Shown here piece after piece: positions 48,435 through 60,974 of a stretch of DNA of 64,000 nt (its first letter is position 1; every line of letters begins with the position of its first letter). The stretch is from the NCBI GenBank assembly GCA_002286855.1, contig NRSV01000041.1, positions 124,001 to 188,000 on the forward strand, written 5' to 3'. This stretch comes from Bipolaris cookei (taxonomy: Eukaryota; Ascomycota; Dothideomycetes; Pleosporales; Pleosporaceae). The translations under genes and the position numbers were made by a program. The notes beneath the pieces are model-generated. The model saw only the letters and a list, made by a program, of their open reading frames with translations. It was not told where the DNA came from and made no database searches.

Positions 48435-50205
48435 ATGGACACGATAGTAGTCGCCCCCAAGGCGTCGGCGCTGGCGTCGCCCAAGATTGTTAAGAATGCT
48501 AAGGGCAACATCGTTCCCAGTAGCCAGATGGCGCATATCGAGTATGGATGTGGTAAGGCCGCTGCTTCATTAAGCATACCCAGACGGCGCTGACGACCAG
48601 CCAGAGCACATGGGCGAAATGTTCGAAAACGCGCGCAAACAGACGCTCCAGCATTACCGGGCCATCCTCCAGAACATCCACGAGAAACCGAGTATAATAG
48701 CCCAGACATACAATGCGATGACAGATTCGAAACCCATTGTCTCACTCAGGCCATTGTTCTTGTGCTTGCAGTGTCCCAACATCATGACCGAGGCCGACCG
48801 CGATCTGCACTTTGAGACCAAGTCGCACTGCTTCTGTAGGTGCCGCATCGTGCGCGGGATGCGCAAAGGCTAACGTGCACCAGCTGTTGAATCGCGTGAT
48901 GGCAATGTGTACTGCGGTAACTGCCAGGACTTTATATACGACGAGGCGCTGGAGATCCTGAGGCTACAAAAGGGTGCGTATATCATCGCAACACAGCCTG
49001 GAGCGATACCAGTCGACTGACGGCATCACAGGCAAGAAGCGAAAATACGAAGACACAACTACGACCGAGGATCATAAGCTAGTCATCAGCAATTCCACCT
49101 TTCTCCCCTGCCGAGCCATAGGCCTGCGCGGTCTCTACAACATGGGCCAGACATGCTTCATGAGTGTCATCCTACAGACCCTCGTTCACAACCCCTTCAT
49201 ACGCAACTTCTATCTCTCCGAGGGGCATAAGCAGGCAGATTGTGAGAAGGAGTCATGCGTGAGCTGTGCGCTCGACGAAATGTTTGTCGAGTTCCATTCG
49301 GCTGAGAAGACAGAAGGCTTTGGCGCTGTCAGCATGCTCATGGGAAGCTGGCTAGCCGGAGAGTCTCTTGCAGGTTATCAACAGCAAGATGCCCATGAGT
49401 ACATGCAGTTTATACTCAATACCCTGCATCTTGCGAACGGCGGATCAACGGACGATTCGGAGGATTGCAAATGTATTATACACCAGACATTCTGTGGGAA
49501 GCTGTCAAGTACAGTAACATGCGACAGCTGCCGAAATGTTACCACAGCACAGGATCCCTACATGGACCTCAGTCTCGATGTGCGAATCCAGAGCAAGAAG
49601 CGAAAGCTGAACGCCGAAAAAGGCGAAGAAACGCCCTTGGATCTCCGAGATTGTCTCGAACGCTTTACTGCAAAGGAGAAACTCGGCTCAGCAGAATATA
49701 CGTGTAGGAATTGTGACAGCCCGCAAAACGCCACCAAGCAACTCAGCATCAAGCGATTACCACCTGTACTATCCATCCACCTCAAAGTACCGTCACCCAA
49801 ATTCTTCGAACCCTCTTTATCCAATAAACTAACATGCGATTCCAGCGCTTCGAGCACACCAAATCCACATCGTCCAAGATTGAAACGCCTGTTCGCTTCC
49901 CAGTCAAGCTAGATATTAATCCTTATACCGCTGCCCACAAAGCGGCCATGCGCGCAGCAAAAACATCCGGTATCCCCGTTACAAATTACAACATCAACAG
50001 CCCTGCAAACGCTCTCGTGTACGAGCTCAGCAGCGTCGTTGTGCATAAGGGCAAGATGGACTCTGGGCACTATATCAGCTACAGTCGCGAAGGAAGCGAT
50101 TGGTTCATGTTTGACGATAGCAAGGTCGTGCTTGTCAGTGAAGCAGAAGTTCTCGCTGCTGAGGCTTATTTGCTGTTTTACATGGTTGGAGGACTCGAGG
50201 TCTGA
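48435..50205 (+). CDS. UBP8: Ubiquitin carboxyl-terminal hydrolase, SAGA deubiquitinase Ubp8
   Basis: Ubp8 removes ubiquitin from histone H2B within SAGA. Exons 48435-48552, 48605-48835, 48884-48973, 49032-49786 and 49846-50205 join in frame to 517 residues. The N-terminal UBP-type zinc finger shows YGCEHMGEM, FLCLQCPNIMT, HFETKSHCFSVES and VYCGNCQDFIYDE. The USP catalytic domain starts GLRGLYNMGQTCFMSVILQ with nucleophile Cys188, has GYQQQDAHEYMQFILN, a CxxC zinc knuckle pair (VTCDSCRN, YTCRNCDSP), and HKGKMDSGHYISYSR with His473, then WFMFDDSKV. The N-terminal finger plus USP order and size match Ubp8 (human USP22). Two short exons (231 and 90 nt) carry the zinc finger. Confidence 0.93.
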
Positions 50206-51690
50206 GGGATTCGTTGTTATATTTTTGTTCTGATTTCAGCTCTCTTCTCTCTTTCTCGAGCCTTTTATTGTCTCGCGTTGTCTGTATCGGGGGGGGGGGG
50301 TATACGCATATCTGGGCGTTTTGTGGGCCTGAACCTGGCGTATCGGGAGAAATAGCGCCCTCATCTTCCTTTTCTTTTTTGTCATGTTGTGGCTTGTTGA
50401 ATGCATTCTTGCCTACGAAATCTTCTTTGCATGCTATGTATTGTCTGTATTCTACCACATCTCCATCACCCATCAATCCCTCCTAACCCACTAGCTCTAC
50501 ACATGCTTCAACACTCCCTCTCATAACCACGACGCCGCACCAGCGCTCCCCCGTTTCAAGCAAAGCAAGTAAGCAATAAAAAACCGGGTCCTTCCTACCG
50601 TCTTGGGTACTTACAAACCGCATCCGTGCAAACGACGAATCCTTCTCGGTGTTTTTTACGGCCTTGGACTACATTGCATAATCGGTCGTCGGTCCCCCCT
50701 CGGGTGTTAGGATCATCTTCCTTGACTCAAATAATAACAATAATAATAGTAAAAAAAAACGCCCTGACGACATGTCCTTTAAAGCAATCCAAACTCCAAG
50801 AAATGGAAGTAAGTAACTAGAAACGCCGAAGAATAATTTTTTTTCTTCCAGAATAAGTAAGACCCGAATGGCGTTTCGTGTGTTCTGGAAGAAAGTTGTC
50901 ATGCAAAGTGGTTGTTGGGTTGGTAATGGTTAGTTTGAAAGCTATATACGCACGTACGTTATTGGCGCCAATCAACCGGCTAATTATCTGCCATCACCCA
51001 ACCAAGAAAATGTAATTTACATACTTACGAATACATACTTTTATCTCAACTATATTATAAAACCGCAAAACCACTCCCTTGGAAATTCGCATCTACTTGC
51101 CCTTCTTCCGCCTTTCCTATTCATACAGCCCCCATATCTTTTAGCCTGCGGTGTTGGTCCCCGGGGAATAACGCCGAAGCGGAAGGGGGGTTTGTGGGAA
51201 ACCCGCGCCTGGGCAAAGGCCCTTTTTCTTCTTCTTCTTCTTCTTCTTCTTCTTCTTCTTCTTCTTCTTCTTTAAACCCGTTGATAAGTGGAGTTTATGC
51301 ACCAAAACACCGTGCTTCGGAAAGGTAGCCGAGGAAGGAATTCATGCATTTGGGGAGGGGTGGTGGGGACTAAGAGCTGGATTTTAGCCTTATTTGTTTT
51401 TTTGCTTTCATTTTAGGAAAGTTGAATTAATTAGGATTCAGTACTATCTGCGGGGGGGTTGTCCCTTATCGGTGTGCCCATCGGTGTGATCCCCCAGAAG
51501 GGCGTTAACTTGTAACATTAGATAGGCAAAGAGAGGCCGTTTGGGTTCGTATAAGAAGGGGGGTCAGGCCCTGCCTGATATCCCTCTCCCACTTCTCCAG
51601 CCTGCATCATTTCTCTTTTCTTTTGCAACGTTCAACATGATTATTAACTTTTAATCCCTTGCTATGAGGGAGGCTGCGTAAGGTGATTCC
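50206..51690. other. 1.5 kb convergent intergenic region
   Basis: It lies between the 3' ends of UBP8 (+) and the rhodopsin-like gene (-). It holds a poly-G run (about 50289-50300), a (TTC)15 tract and A/T-rich segments. No gene is seen. Confidence 0.5.
51226..51270 (+). repeat. (TTC)15 microsatellite
   Basis: Fifteen perfect TTC units; GAA/TTC tracts can form triplex DNA. Confidence 0.9.
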
Positions 51691-53043
51691 TCAAGCGAAA
51701 GGTCTCTTAACGTTTGGACTACTGTTATCGCGTCTTCCTTCCTCAAACATTGTCTCGATTTGCGTATTCACGCGAATACCTTTTACTGCTGTTCCTGTCT
51801 CGGCAGCATTCAGGCTTTCGTTGGAGAAGAGCGAATCTTCGGAGCCGTTGGCGCGATTGTGAGATTGCAGGCCGCCGGTGCTGTTGGTCTGATGGCTGCT
51901 GTTCATCTTTGATGAATGGAGCCGGTTCTCGCTAGCCTTCCGCCGCGCAGACGAGAGCTCGTAGTGCCGACCACCATAGCCGCTTGAGCTGCCCTTTGTG
52001 GTGTTGGTGCCAAGAAGGGTAGAGCGTAGGGCGGGAAGGCACGTCGCTATGATGGCAATGGCGGTTTCAATCATGGAGACCGTGCACGTCAACATTGTTT
52101 CGTTGCGTTTAGAGTAGTAGGCACGGATGCCTGTGATACCTGTTAGCAAAGTTTAGGTATGGCCAAAGACTGACGACTTACAACTAGCGATAACGACAAG
52201 AAATCCAAGCGCAAAGATGCCGGCTACACCAAGCTTTTGCTTGAGTTTCATCTGCAGTCGGGATACCATTGTAATGGGAAGGGCGATGATGATTACGTCA
52301 GTGAAAATGTTGACTGGCGTGCATATCAGCCCTGTCACAAAAAAAGAACCCGAAGCAAGAGTCATGGGGAAATAGGGGAACCTGCGTGAACTTACAAAAA
52401 ATGGTAATCCAGTAGTTGATCTCTGAGGCTCGTGGACTACATTGATCTACACAGAGTCAGCCCAATTTCACTCTACAAATAGTATATGTGTGGGAAAAGA
52501 GAAGGTGTTTGGCGCACATGTTGGGTCATTGGACCATCGCTTATCGTGTGGGTAGCATTGGAAGAGGATATCGAAGAAGATGATGAGATACGTGACGGCC
52601 AAACCACCCAGCGCAACATTGTACACAGTGACAAGTCGCGATCCTGGCGCGGCAAGACTCTTGTAGAAGAAGACGAGGGCGAACTTGATGGCCCAAAGAG
52701 AGGTAACGTAGAGGGTTGATCCAGGAATAATCATCTGCATTATGCCTTTGAAGTTCTCTGGCGATATTGATGGAATCTGACTAAGACCTAGGTTCCACAT
52801 GTGTTGTTGGATGGCGAGGTCCCCAATAAGACACAGCAACGAGAGTATAATGAGGCAGTCGTCGATGCCGAACCTGCCGACTCTCTTCCATCGTGTCCAC
52901 ATACGCAGAGCGACAAAAGGAACCGTGGCTATCGTACAAATATACCATGACACCTACGACATCGTCAAGCGTTGGACGTGAGGATTGAAGGGGGTGAAGA
53001 GGGGGAGAGTACTTACCACCTGGCCATGTTCATTGGAAACCAT
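51691..53043 (-). CDS. Fungal rhodopsin-like (PTH11-related) seven-span membrane protein
   Basis: Exons 53043-53017, 52953-52518, 52446-52396, 52313-52182 and 52130-51691 join in frame to 361 residues. It includes a 9-codon first exon and a 51-nt third exon. Family marks of the fungal rhodopsin-like domain are RMWTRWKRVGRFGIDDCLII (residues about 25-45), SLWAIKFALVFFYKSLAA, DPTYQCSPRASEINYWITI, FNIFTDVIIIALPITMV and KLGVAGIFALGFLVVIASCIRAYY. About seven hydrophobic spans are present, then a cytosolic Ser/Asn-rich tail of about 110 residues (HSSKMNSSHQTNSTGG, NGSEDSLFSNES). Some relatives (Pth11) act in surface sensing by plant pathogens, but most are uncharacterised. The N-terminus is short: the first span begins almost at the start, and no CFEM domain is present. 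Confidence 0.82.
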
Positions 53044-54116
53044 GGCGTGCTTCTCCGGTTTATTTTTCGCACACCTACTTGGACCGACTTGGACCGGTGA
53101 AGGCTTCTGGCTGTTAAACTTGACAGCTCCACTCTCCTGGACCTCTTTGGCGGCGAATTGGGGCGAGTGTGCTATGAGTGTAATGCGCGAACGAGGGTGA
53201 CGGCGACGAACAGCGGGGTCCTGGCATGAACAGCGCCGATCTTTAAGGATACCTCCACAGATAAACCCCTAAGATGCTTCATATGACAGAGGTACCCTGG
53301 GCAGATCATTAAGGACCAGTTGTTGCAAAGTGCTAACTTGATTGCGCAAGTGCAAAGGCGCGGATGCCGATAACTCGTACGCGGGAGGTCGGCATCCAGC
53401 GAGTGGCCAGGCTGTTAATGCAGGCGAGGGAATCAACTGGGAGATGGCAATGGTCAAACAGGCATATGGGCTCATCCTGGTCGTTGTGGCGAGTCACCTG
53501 TTCGCTCGTGCAATTGACGATTCAGATGGCTATGGCAAAACTATCCGATTTTTTTTCTCCTACTGCGGGGGGCCTGACATAAACTTCATCGACAGTGCAG
53601 CATTCTCAGGGACCTAGGTCGACGGCGCTCAAAATGTAGAGGGCGGCAAATTGTGAGCCCGAGCATCCGTGGTGGTTTGTGGCGATGCCACGGCAAGGAA
53701 CTGAACAGGGCGTTGTCTACTAGCGAAGTGGGTGTGGAAGCATGGTCTCGGAGTCTAGCGCTTCTAGTGCTTAGACCGGATCGATAAGGCGGGGGTCACG
53801 ATTGGTAGGATTTGCTTAGTGCGGCCAGAACGATGAAACCTGAGTCGGTCCCGTCCATGGGCCCACTCAGGACCTGCATCAACGGAGATGAAAAGACTCT
53901 TCCACGAGGGCCCCATTAAACTATTGCCTGGCAACACTTCGGCATTTTGGCAGCGACATGGTCCTTCTTACAATTGGCGATAAGATTTCAGTCCCTCCAG
54001 CCTGGTTCCGCCAGCATGGTGCCCTATATAGCCATGTGGACGCCCGAACAAGATCTGCACCCACCACCCAAACTCTATAGCTCCCTCCTTCAGCCATCCT
54101 CCCTGTGTCTTGCATC
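53044..54116. other. 1.1 kb divergent promoter region
   Basis: It lies between divergent start codons at 53043 (minus) and 54117 (plus). No gene is seen; open frames are under 95 codons. Confidence 0.5.
54025..54031 (+). promoter_or_regulatory. TATA box of the carboxylesterase gene
   Basis: TATATAG about 90 nt upstream of the ATG at 54117. Confidence 0.55.
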
Positions 54117-55920
54117 ATGAGGGTCCTGTCTTCTCTTATCGGAGACCTACAGAGCCTCTCGCTTATTGGTATCCTTGGTCAGGCCGCTGTGGCAGGCGCT
54201 AACCCACTCCCGTTCAAAGCCGCGAGGGCGGTTGTCACAGATGGAGTAGCGTCCCTCTACGACGGAAGCGTAAGAGGCTTTACCGATTCCAATGGCAATT
54301 CTGTCTTTCTTGGAATCCCATTCGCGGCAACTACCGGGGGACAGAACCGGTACGTAATACCCTGCTACCACGTGCGTCTGACCCTTGTGTGTGCTGACTC
54401 TCCTTTGCAGATGGAAGGCTCCTCAAGATGCAATGAGACTGAAGAAGGGCGAGGTGCTCAATGCCACAAAGTACGGGCCAACATGCCCGCAAGCAATCAC
54501 CACCACCACATGGTCCCAGCAAGGCGAGGACTGCCTGAACCTCAACATCTGGGTGCCATCTATGCAAGTCCAGGCAAGACGTGGGCCTCCACCTCCCCCT
54601 TGTGCTTGTCATCCTCGGCCTAACCCACCTCCAGGAGGACCCCAGGCACCACCAACACTGCCGTCAACAGATGGCAGTTCTGGTCTTCCCGTCTTTGTGT
54701 ACATGTATGGTGGCGCCATGGTGACAGGATCCAGCAGCAACCCCCAGCTCGTCGGTAGCAACTTTGCCAACAAGGGTGTTATCTTTGTTAGCTTCAACAC
54801 ACGTGAAAGCCTGTGGGCCTACCCTAATTCGGCCGAACTCGCGGGAGGTAATGAGTCGCAAAACTTCGGTATCCTTGATGTTGACAAGGCCTTGCAATGG
54901 ATCCGTGACAACATTGCCCAGTTTGGCGGCAACCCTGACCACGTTGTCTTCGGAGGTCACTCCTCTGGCTCTGTACAGGTCGACCATTACCTATGGAACC
55001 ACCCTGATACTTGGCTTGCCGGCGCGGTTCAGATGTCGGCCAACGCAAAGTCGGGTCCGGCTGTGGCACCTACCAACCAAGTCCTTGATATCGTCGCAAA
55101 GGAAGTCAACTGCCCTGTTGGTGCGGGTCAACTTGACTGTCTTCGCAAGGTCGACATATACGCTTTCCAAACTGCTGACTTCAACTCTACCTACAACACA
55201 TATTTTACTCCAGTGGTCGACGAGAAGACCCGCTACCAAGACTATGAGGCTCGCTTCGCAGCCGGCAAATATGCGTCTCATGTTCCTCTCTTAACAGGTA
55301 ACTCTGACAAGGAGGGTGCTCTATTCAGTCTGGTTTATGGTAGCGAGAACACCGACTTTGCTAAGTGGATCAACTCATTCGATGCCGATGTTGCCAACAT
55401 TCCAGACGAGGTCCTTTTGGATGCCTACAACGTTGCCAACTTCAGCAGTGTCTCTGCAATGAGCGGTGCGCAGTACGGCGACGCACGCTTCTTCTGCCCC
55501 ATCGACTACTTCGTTGATGTGCGCAGCCAGAAGCAGGATACCTGGATCTACCGCTTCTTTGGCGACTATGCCAACATCCTTTCTCTGCCCGTCTCCCCAC
55601 CTACCCACGGCACTGAGATTCCATTCTTCTTCGGCGGCAATGATGCCTTTGCTGGTGTCGAAAACGTGACCGAAGAGGAGCAGGCCCTCGCCGACTTCCA
55701 GAACGACTGGTTTGTAAACTTTATCAAGAACCCCAAAGCCGGCCCTGGATGGGCCAAGGCCACTCCCAAGAGTGGTGCTATTGGAAAGTTGGGCGTACCA
55801 GGAAACGAGCTCGAAATCGAGGTTGGCAACACTGCCGATTTCAACGCAAAGTGTCAGAATGTGTATAAGCCGTACCTGCCGTTGTACCCTGTCGTCCAGA
55901 GCATATATGGCAGCAACTAG
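54117..55920 (+). CDS. Secreted type-B carboxylesterase/lipase with proline-rich insert
   Basis: Exons 54117-54349 and 54411-55920 join in frame to 580 residues. A hydrophobic N-terminus (about residues 8-26) fits a signal peptide. Type-B marks are NSVFLGIPFA, GEDCLNLNIWVP, VFVYMYGGAM (oxyanion hole), NFGILDVDKALQWIRDNIAQFGGNP and VVFGGHSSGSVQ with nucleophile Ser262 (GHSSG). The acid Glu is probably in SDKEGALF and the His in PPTHGTEIPFFFGG. Between NIWVP and VFVYMYGG there is an unusual Pro-rich stretch (RGPPPPPCACHPRPNPPPGG). Its segment 54581-54634 starts with gt, ends with ccag after a cctaac box, and is 54 nt long, so it could be an optional in-frame intron; removal would give 562 residues. 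Substrate unknown. Confidence 0.9.
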
Positions 55921-56138
55921 ACACGATTTATGAAGTAAATAGACTACAATACCATACGTAATTATAATGTTATAATTTAGGCTACGAGCCTCACCTGTAT
56001 CTAGACAACCCCCGCCCCGATCTACACCAAATTGAATGTAACTACGTAGATACTTGTAAGCCTTACCAACTTGCACGTCTTACATAGCCTTGGGGCTGAG
56101 ACATGACGTTAAACCACCACCACCACAACAACAACAAC

Positions 56139-56235
<97 letters not shown>

Positions 56236-58043
56236 TAATGTTATAAAAACGCCGCAAATGCATCAAGCTTGGAAACCGTGAAGATTGAGCTTATTGCAGT
56301 GATGTGTTGCTGAGATTGGCCCAGGAGGCCTATATGATGAAATATTTTTAACCTAGAGTGTTGAACATAGGCATTCCAAAGCTCCGGACTCGGGCTGCTG
56401 ACGTTAGGCTAGCAGATAATCTGCAATCGCACAGCGCGCCTTTTTTTTGACACTCCTTCCAGTCGAGCGGAAACAGCAGTGGCGCGGGGGCGGCCCCGTC
56501 TATGCCGACACTACGGTACCTTTTCGCTCAGGCGTGGTATTCTGGGGTTGCACCTGCCACGCCACCCAGGGTGTGTCTGGAACGACATGAGAACCGATGC
56601 GATTGTCGTTGCCGCATCATTTTGGATGTTACATTTGAAACCCGCACATGTACACATGTACAGGTCCATACTCGACGCGGAAATGTCAAGGGAAAAAAGG
56701 GTCCAAAGGTGTAGCGCTAGAAGGGCGGCAGATGTGGGAAAGACGCATTTCGTATGGGGCAGGTCGACCGAAAGCGCGGGGACAGCCACTCGTCTTGGCA
56801 TTGAACCCTACCTCTATAAAAATGCAGATGGGTCAGACGGGGCAGGGGGGGTAACGCCCTCCATCATGCAAGGCTGATCGGCAGCTCCTTGAAAGGTGAG
56901 AATTATATGATATCGCAGTTGGATAGTTCGTATCTCACCTCGCCTGCGCGACTTTAGATCAAAGGGGGAGTGGCACATGGAAACCTTGTTGCCGCCATCG
57001 CGCGCTAGTTCGAGGGGTGCCGAGTTTGAGCATTTGCCTTTTGCCGCATGTCTGTGAAGGGACAGTTGTCAGTGTTGGTGTTGTTTATTTGCAAGACTGT
57101 TGCCTGAAAACTGAGGGTTTCACCTCGTCTTGTCCCGCGTTTCTCAGACCGCCCGTCGGTATACGTACTGTGTACGTATGCATATGACTCTCGATGAAAT
57201 TGATCCCCATGCTTTGCGGGCCCCGGCTGGGGGCAGTGTCTCGTACTCGATTACTAGCTTGGTGTTTGATTGGACGGCGCCGCTGGCTTGTCGCGTCGCC
57301 TTTTGCTGCGCGCTACTCTTCGCATATGGTTGTTTCCCTGGAAAGGGAGCATACCAAGACGCAGTATAATTGTCAAGGCTGTATCAGGTCAGCTAACCGA
57401 AACCGCTTGCTGGCAACTTGAGCACCACAAAGTACGCTCCAGCCCTGGCAGCGAAACTGAGTGTGAGTGTCAACATGCGGATCAACATTCGGCCCGCAAC
57501 CCCACGTAATAGGATTAGCGCATTCGTGCCACTAGCACCGCCATTTGTTTCTAGCAAGGACCTGCTTGACTTCGCCTCTTTGTTGGCTAGCAAGAAGGCC
57601 TCCAACTAGGCTGGACACGCAATTCCCAGATCCCATCGTCCTACAGCCTTTGCCTCACGTACTCCGTCTACTGTGCTATTTGAAATTAGTAGGCTTTGCG
57701 ATCGAGATACCTCTACACATGCCGCCAAAGAGGTCTAGGCTTGTGCCCCTTTGTGGTCGATGGGAAGACCCTGCCACGAAAGTGGTAGGTCAGTGACCCA
57801 TGCGGAGCTTCATCTCAGCTCCTCGAGACCTCTGTACAATTGCTTCTTTTCCCACACAATCACCCACACTCTTATTTCAGCCGTTTTGATAAGCGACATC
57901 TGGACCCGGTTGATGCAAACTCGGGTCCGCCAAACGCATGGGCTGACCCACGCGGCACTCGGGTCTTCACATTGCACGCCTAAGCCCTCGCGACATCTTT
58001 TCTTCTGCCGCCTGCCTGCAATCATTCTCTGCACCAAAACACC
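55921..58043. other. 2.1 kb intergenic region with long (TAA)n
   Basis: It lies between tandem plus-strand genes. It contains the 56113-56234 microsatellite. Small open frames (for example 57418-57609, 63 codons) are unsupported. Confidence 0.5.
56113..56234 (+). repeat. Compound microsatellite (ACC)n(ACA)n(TAA)~31
   Basis: Starts with ACC units, passes through CAA units and becomes about 31 perfect TAA units (about 56141-56234). The stepwise CAC to CAA to TAA change suggests growth by point mutation and slippage. Confidence 0.92.
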
Positions 58044-60153
58044 ATGCCCGCAGCTCATGGCCGCCAACGTACCTATGAAAACGACTGGTCGCAATGCCGG
58101 ACCGTGTACAATCGCCTCCAGGACCACCGCCAGCTAGTCTGGCTGCCATGTGCTGCCACCTCCCTCTTAACCACACGCCATCTCCTAGTCGAAGCAAATC
58201 TGCATTACCCTTTGCAGTTGTACATCTGTCAGATTGTCGCCACTGGCATTCTCGCTTTCATCTCATACCTATGGCGGAAAAATGATCAAGAGCGCAGCGA
58301 GCAAGAGCAACCCAGACGACCAATCCAAGCCTCACTTTTGGTGGCAGCTTCACAGGCCCTACAAGCAGTAGCAGCGCTATGCATAACCCAAGCGGTCTTG
58401 CACACTTCAAACCTGCCCCTGCTTTGCATGATGGCAGTAAGTTTATTCCGTCTTGTTGCAACTCGCATTGTGCTAATCTGGCCAGACAATTGCATTCTTC
58501 GCTGAGGGTCTGATATTGCACGTGTGCAGTTACACGTCCCGCTCAGGCGTAGATGCGCTACGTTTGGGCATCCACCTCTTAGCTTGTACTGGAATTTTGT
58601 CCGTAGAGTACCGCCTCATGGTGCCAAGCTTGATAACATCAATTTTTGCAATGCTCTTGCTTGGCTTGGCGAGTGCGTTGAGGAAGTTGGCCTCGAAGCA
58701 TTATCCAGGGGTTTCGCTTAGCCAAAGCACGGATGCCAGTTGGTTAGTTGCTATGGGGATTCTAATAACAGCATTCTGCGCAGTCAGCGGTTGGCCCGAC
58801 GAGCATAGAAATCCGCTTGACAGAGAGAACTTACTGTTGCGTACGTTGAATGCCATTTCAACTGGAGCAGCGTTATTAATAGGAGGGTCGGTGTTGTTTC
58901 CTATAGAGACGATCGGTAATGGCCGATCATCCGGCTACACCGCATCGCAACGTGTGAGCGATGTATTCACACAGCTAACAATGACAGCCATCATTGGCTG
59001 TTTTACCACTCTTTCGCTGCGCCGTTCCTACTCCAGTTGGCACCAATTGTGCTTCTACTTCCTTGCAGTCCTGTGCATCTGCGGCCATGAAGTTTACAGA
59101 TCAAATTGGAAGCAAGCAAGGCAACCGAAAGATCCCCATGGAAGCTACGATATGGTCCCGTGCTCACCCAGAACTCGATCAGAAGATAGCGAGGAGGCTG
59201 GAGAAGCAGATATGCTAGCGAGCCGTCACGACTACAGCCACGGTTTCCGCTCGTCTTTCAGCGGCATCATATTGGTCGTGTTATGGACTGCGTATGTAAG
59301 CTTTAACTTTGGACAACGCCAATACCCACGCATCGAGCCTCGACTGGATCTCAAGTACGAGGCAAATAGCCCTTTGGAGGTTGTTATCAGCATGTACAAG
59401 GAGCGGACAGAAGACGTGGCCTCGCTTATATCGAGGCTACATACCATGCCGCAAATGTCGCAGGCTCTTGTTACAATCTATCTCAAGGATAGTCAAGCAG
59501 ACGAAGAGCAGGTCAAGCAAGAAACAAAGGCGCACAACGTCGTTAAGCTTCCAAATGTGGGACGAGAAGCTGAGACGTACCTCAACCATATCGTCAACCG
59601 CTGGGACAAGCTTGCAGGGCGTACTGTCTTTCTCCAAGCCGACATTCACAATCCACGAGAGTTTTATCCCTTTTTCCAACGGTATTTCCGCGCAAACCAA
59701 ACTGGTTTCCTCAACCTGGGATGGGCAGGCAATGTTTGTCATAGTGACGACTGCGGCGACAAACAGGGCTGGCAGGATGAGACATCGCTGTTTCCGCAGA
59801 TTCAATCAAGGATCGACCACTCGGTGCACGATGGTATACTGCTCAGCTACAAGGGCCAGTTCGTTGCTACCGCTGCGCGGATTCGCGGCATTGACAAAGC
59901 AATATACGACGATCTCTGGAAGCTTCTTATCGACGAAAAGAGCTGGGCACACAGTGAACCTTATTTGCAGGACCGAGAAGATGCCATGAGCAAGCCTTGG
60001 TTCGGATATACAATGGAGCGGATATGGAATGTCCTATTCCAATGTTCAGACATGGACGTTGCATGGAAATGCCCTACGCTGCTGAGCGGGTGGAGACCTG
60101 GTGGCAGCATTGCTGACTGCCAATGTTTCGATACAGAGCTGGTCGAATCATGA
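58044..60153 (+). CDS. Multi-span transporter-like domain fused to DUF3431
   Basis: Exons 58044-58436 and 58486-60153 join in frame to 686 residues; the 49-nt intron has donor gtaagt and branch gctaat. Residues about 30-270 hold roughly eight to nine hydrophobic spans (YPLQLYICQIVATGILAFIS, LLVAASQALQAVAALCITQA, SLITSIFAMLLLGLASAL, WLVAMGILITAFCAVSGW, TLNAISTGAALLIGGSVLF, LCFYFLAVLCICGHEVY), in a layout like drug/metabolite or triose-phosphate/nucleotide-sugar transporters; no diagnostic transporter motif was confirmed. Another span near 405-420 (GIILVVLWTAYVSFNF) leads to a C-terminal DUF3431 domain: LEVVISMYKER, VVKLPNVGREAETYLNHIV and RTVFLQADIHNPREF. DUF3431 proteins are often glycosyltransferase neighbours in fungi, function unproven. 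It may be a membrane-tethered glycan enzyme (inference). Confidence 0.8.
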
Positions 60154-60974
60154 AATGTGCTACGAGCCCTTTCTCCCTCTCTTTGTTTTTTCCTTTGTTA
60201 TGATGCCCCCTATATCATGAACGGCGCAAGCATGTCGCTTTTGTCTCCAGCCTTGGAGCCACCGCTATTTAGTTAATTTTAGACGGCCGTCCACAAGATC
60301 AAATACAGCCTATTTTTAATGGATGCGAAAACAAAAGAGCAACTACTGCTTTAGTCGCCCACGCACATGCCAGAAGGGAGCCTTTTACTTTTGGCTTTGG
60401 GACGGGCGACATGTGCATATTCCGCGTGCGTGGAACGACAAGCCGATATGGTTTTCCCGACGTGTTTGAGAATGTGAAACCTGGAGGATTGACGGACGCA
60501 GGAGGTTCTGAAGCGCCAAGGTGAAACGTGTCACAGCAGCACAGCAGTAGCGCAGCAGCAGCGAGTCGGCTAGATCTACGACACGTGACACACTAATCCT
60601 CTTCGCGAGGCGGCACGGGCTCTGTGACGGATCCTTGCGGCAGGCACGTAGTCAGCAGAGGCACCATCCATGACTGACTCGCCCCTATCGCACGGCAATG
60701 GCGTCGCAGATAGTCCCCTTTTCATCGAAACACGCTGCAGTGAACCCTTGGTGTCAGCACGAAGGAACTTTGCGGTGCCACTTTAATCCAATCTGCATGT
60801 TCAGTCCGTTGTTGTGGGTTCCGACGACCAGCCTGTTCCATCATTTTAACTAGCTGGGACTGACCGGCTTCGACAACAACTAACCTATATAGCGCTTACT
60901 CGGGCACTAGACGTCCACCATTTCCTTCTCTCTAGATCCAACCCTGCATATACTTACTCACTCACACACGACAT
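60154..60974. other. Intergenic, promoter of the F-box-like gene
   Basis: 821 bases between tandem plus-strand genes. TATATAG at 60886-60892, about 88 nt before the ATG at 60975, is a likely TATA box. No gene is seen. Confidence 0.5.

Noticed and set aside
56063..56266. 67-codon poly-Leu frame on the minus strand
   Set aside because: Translation of the (TAA)n microsatellite.
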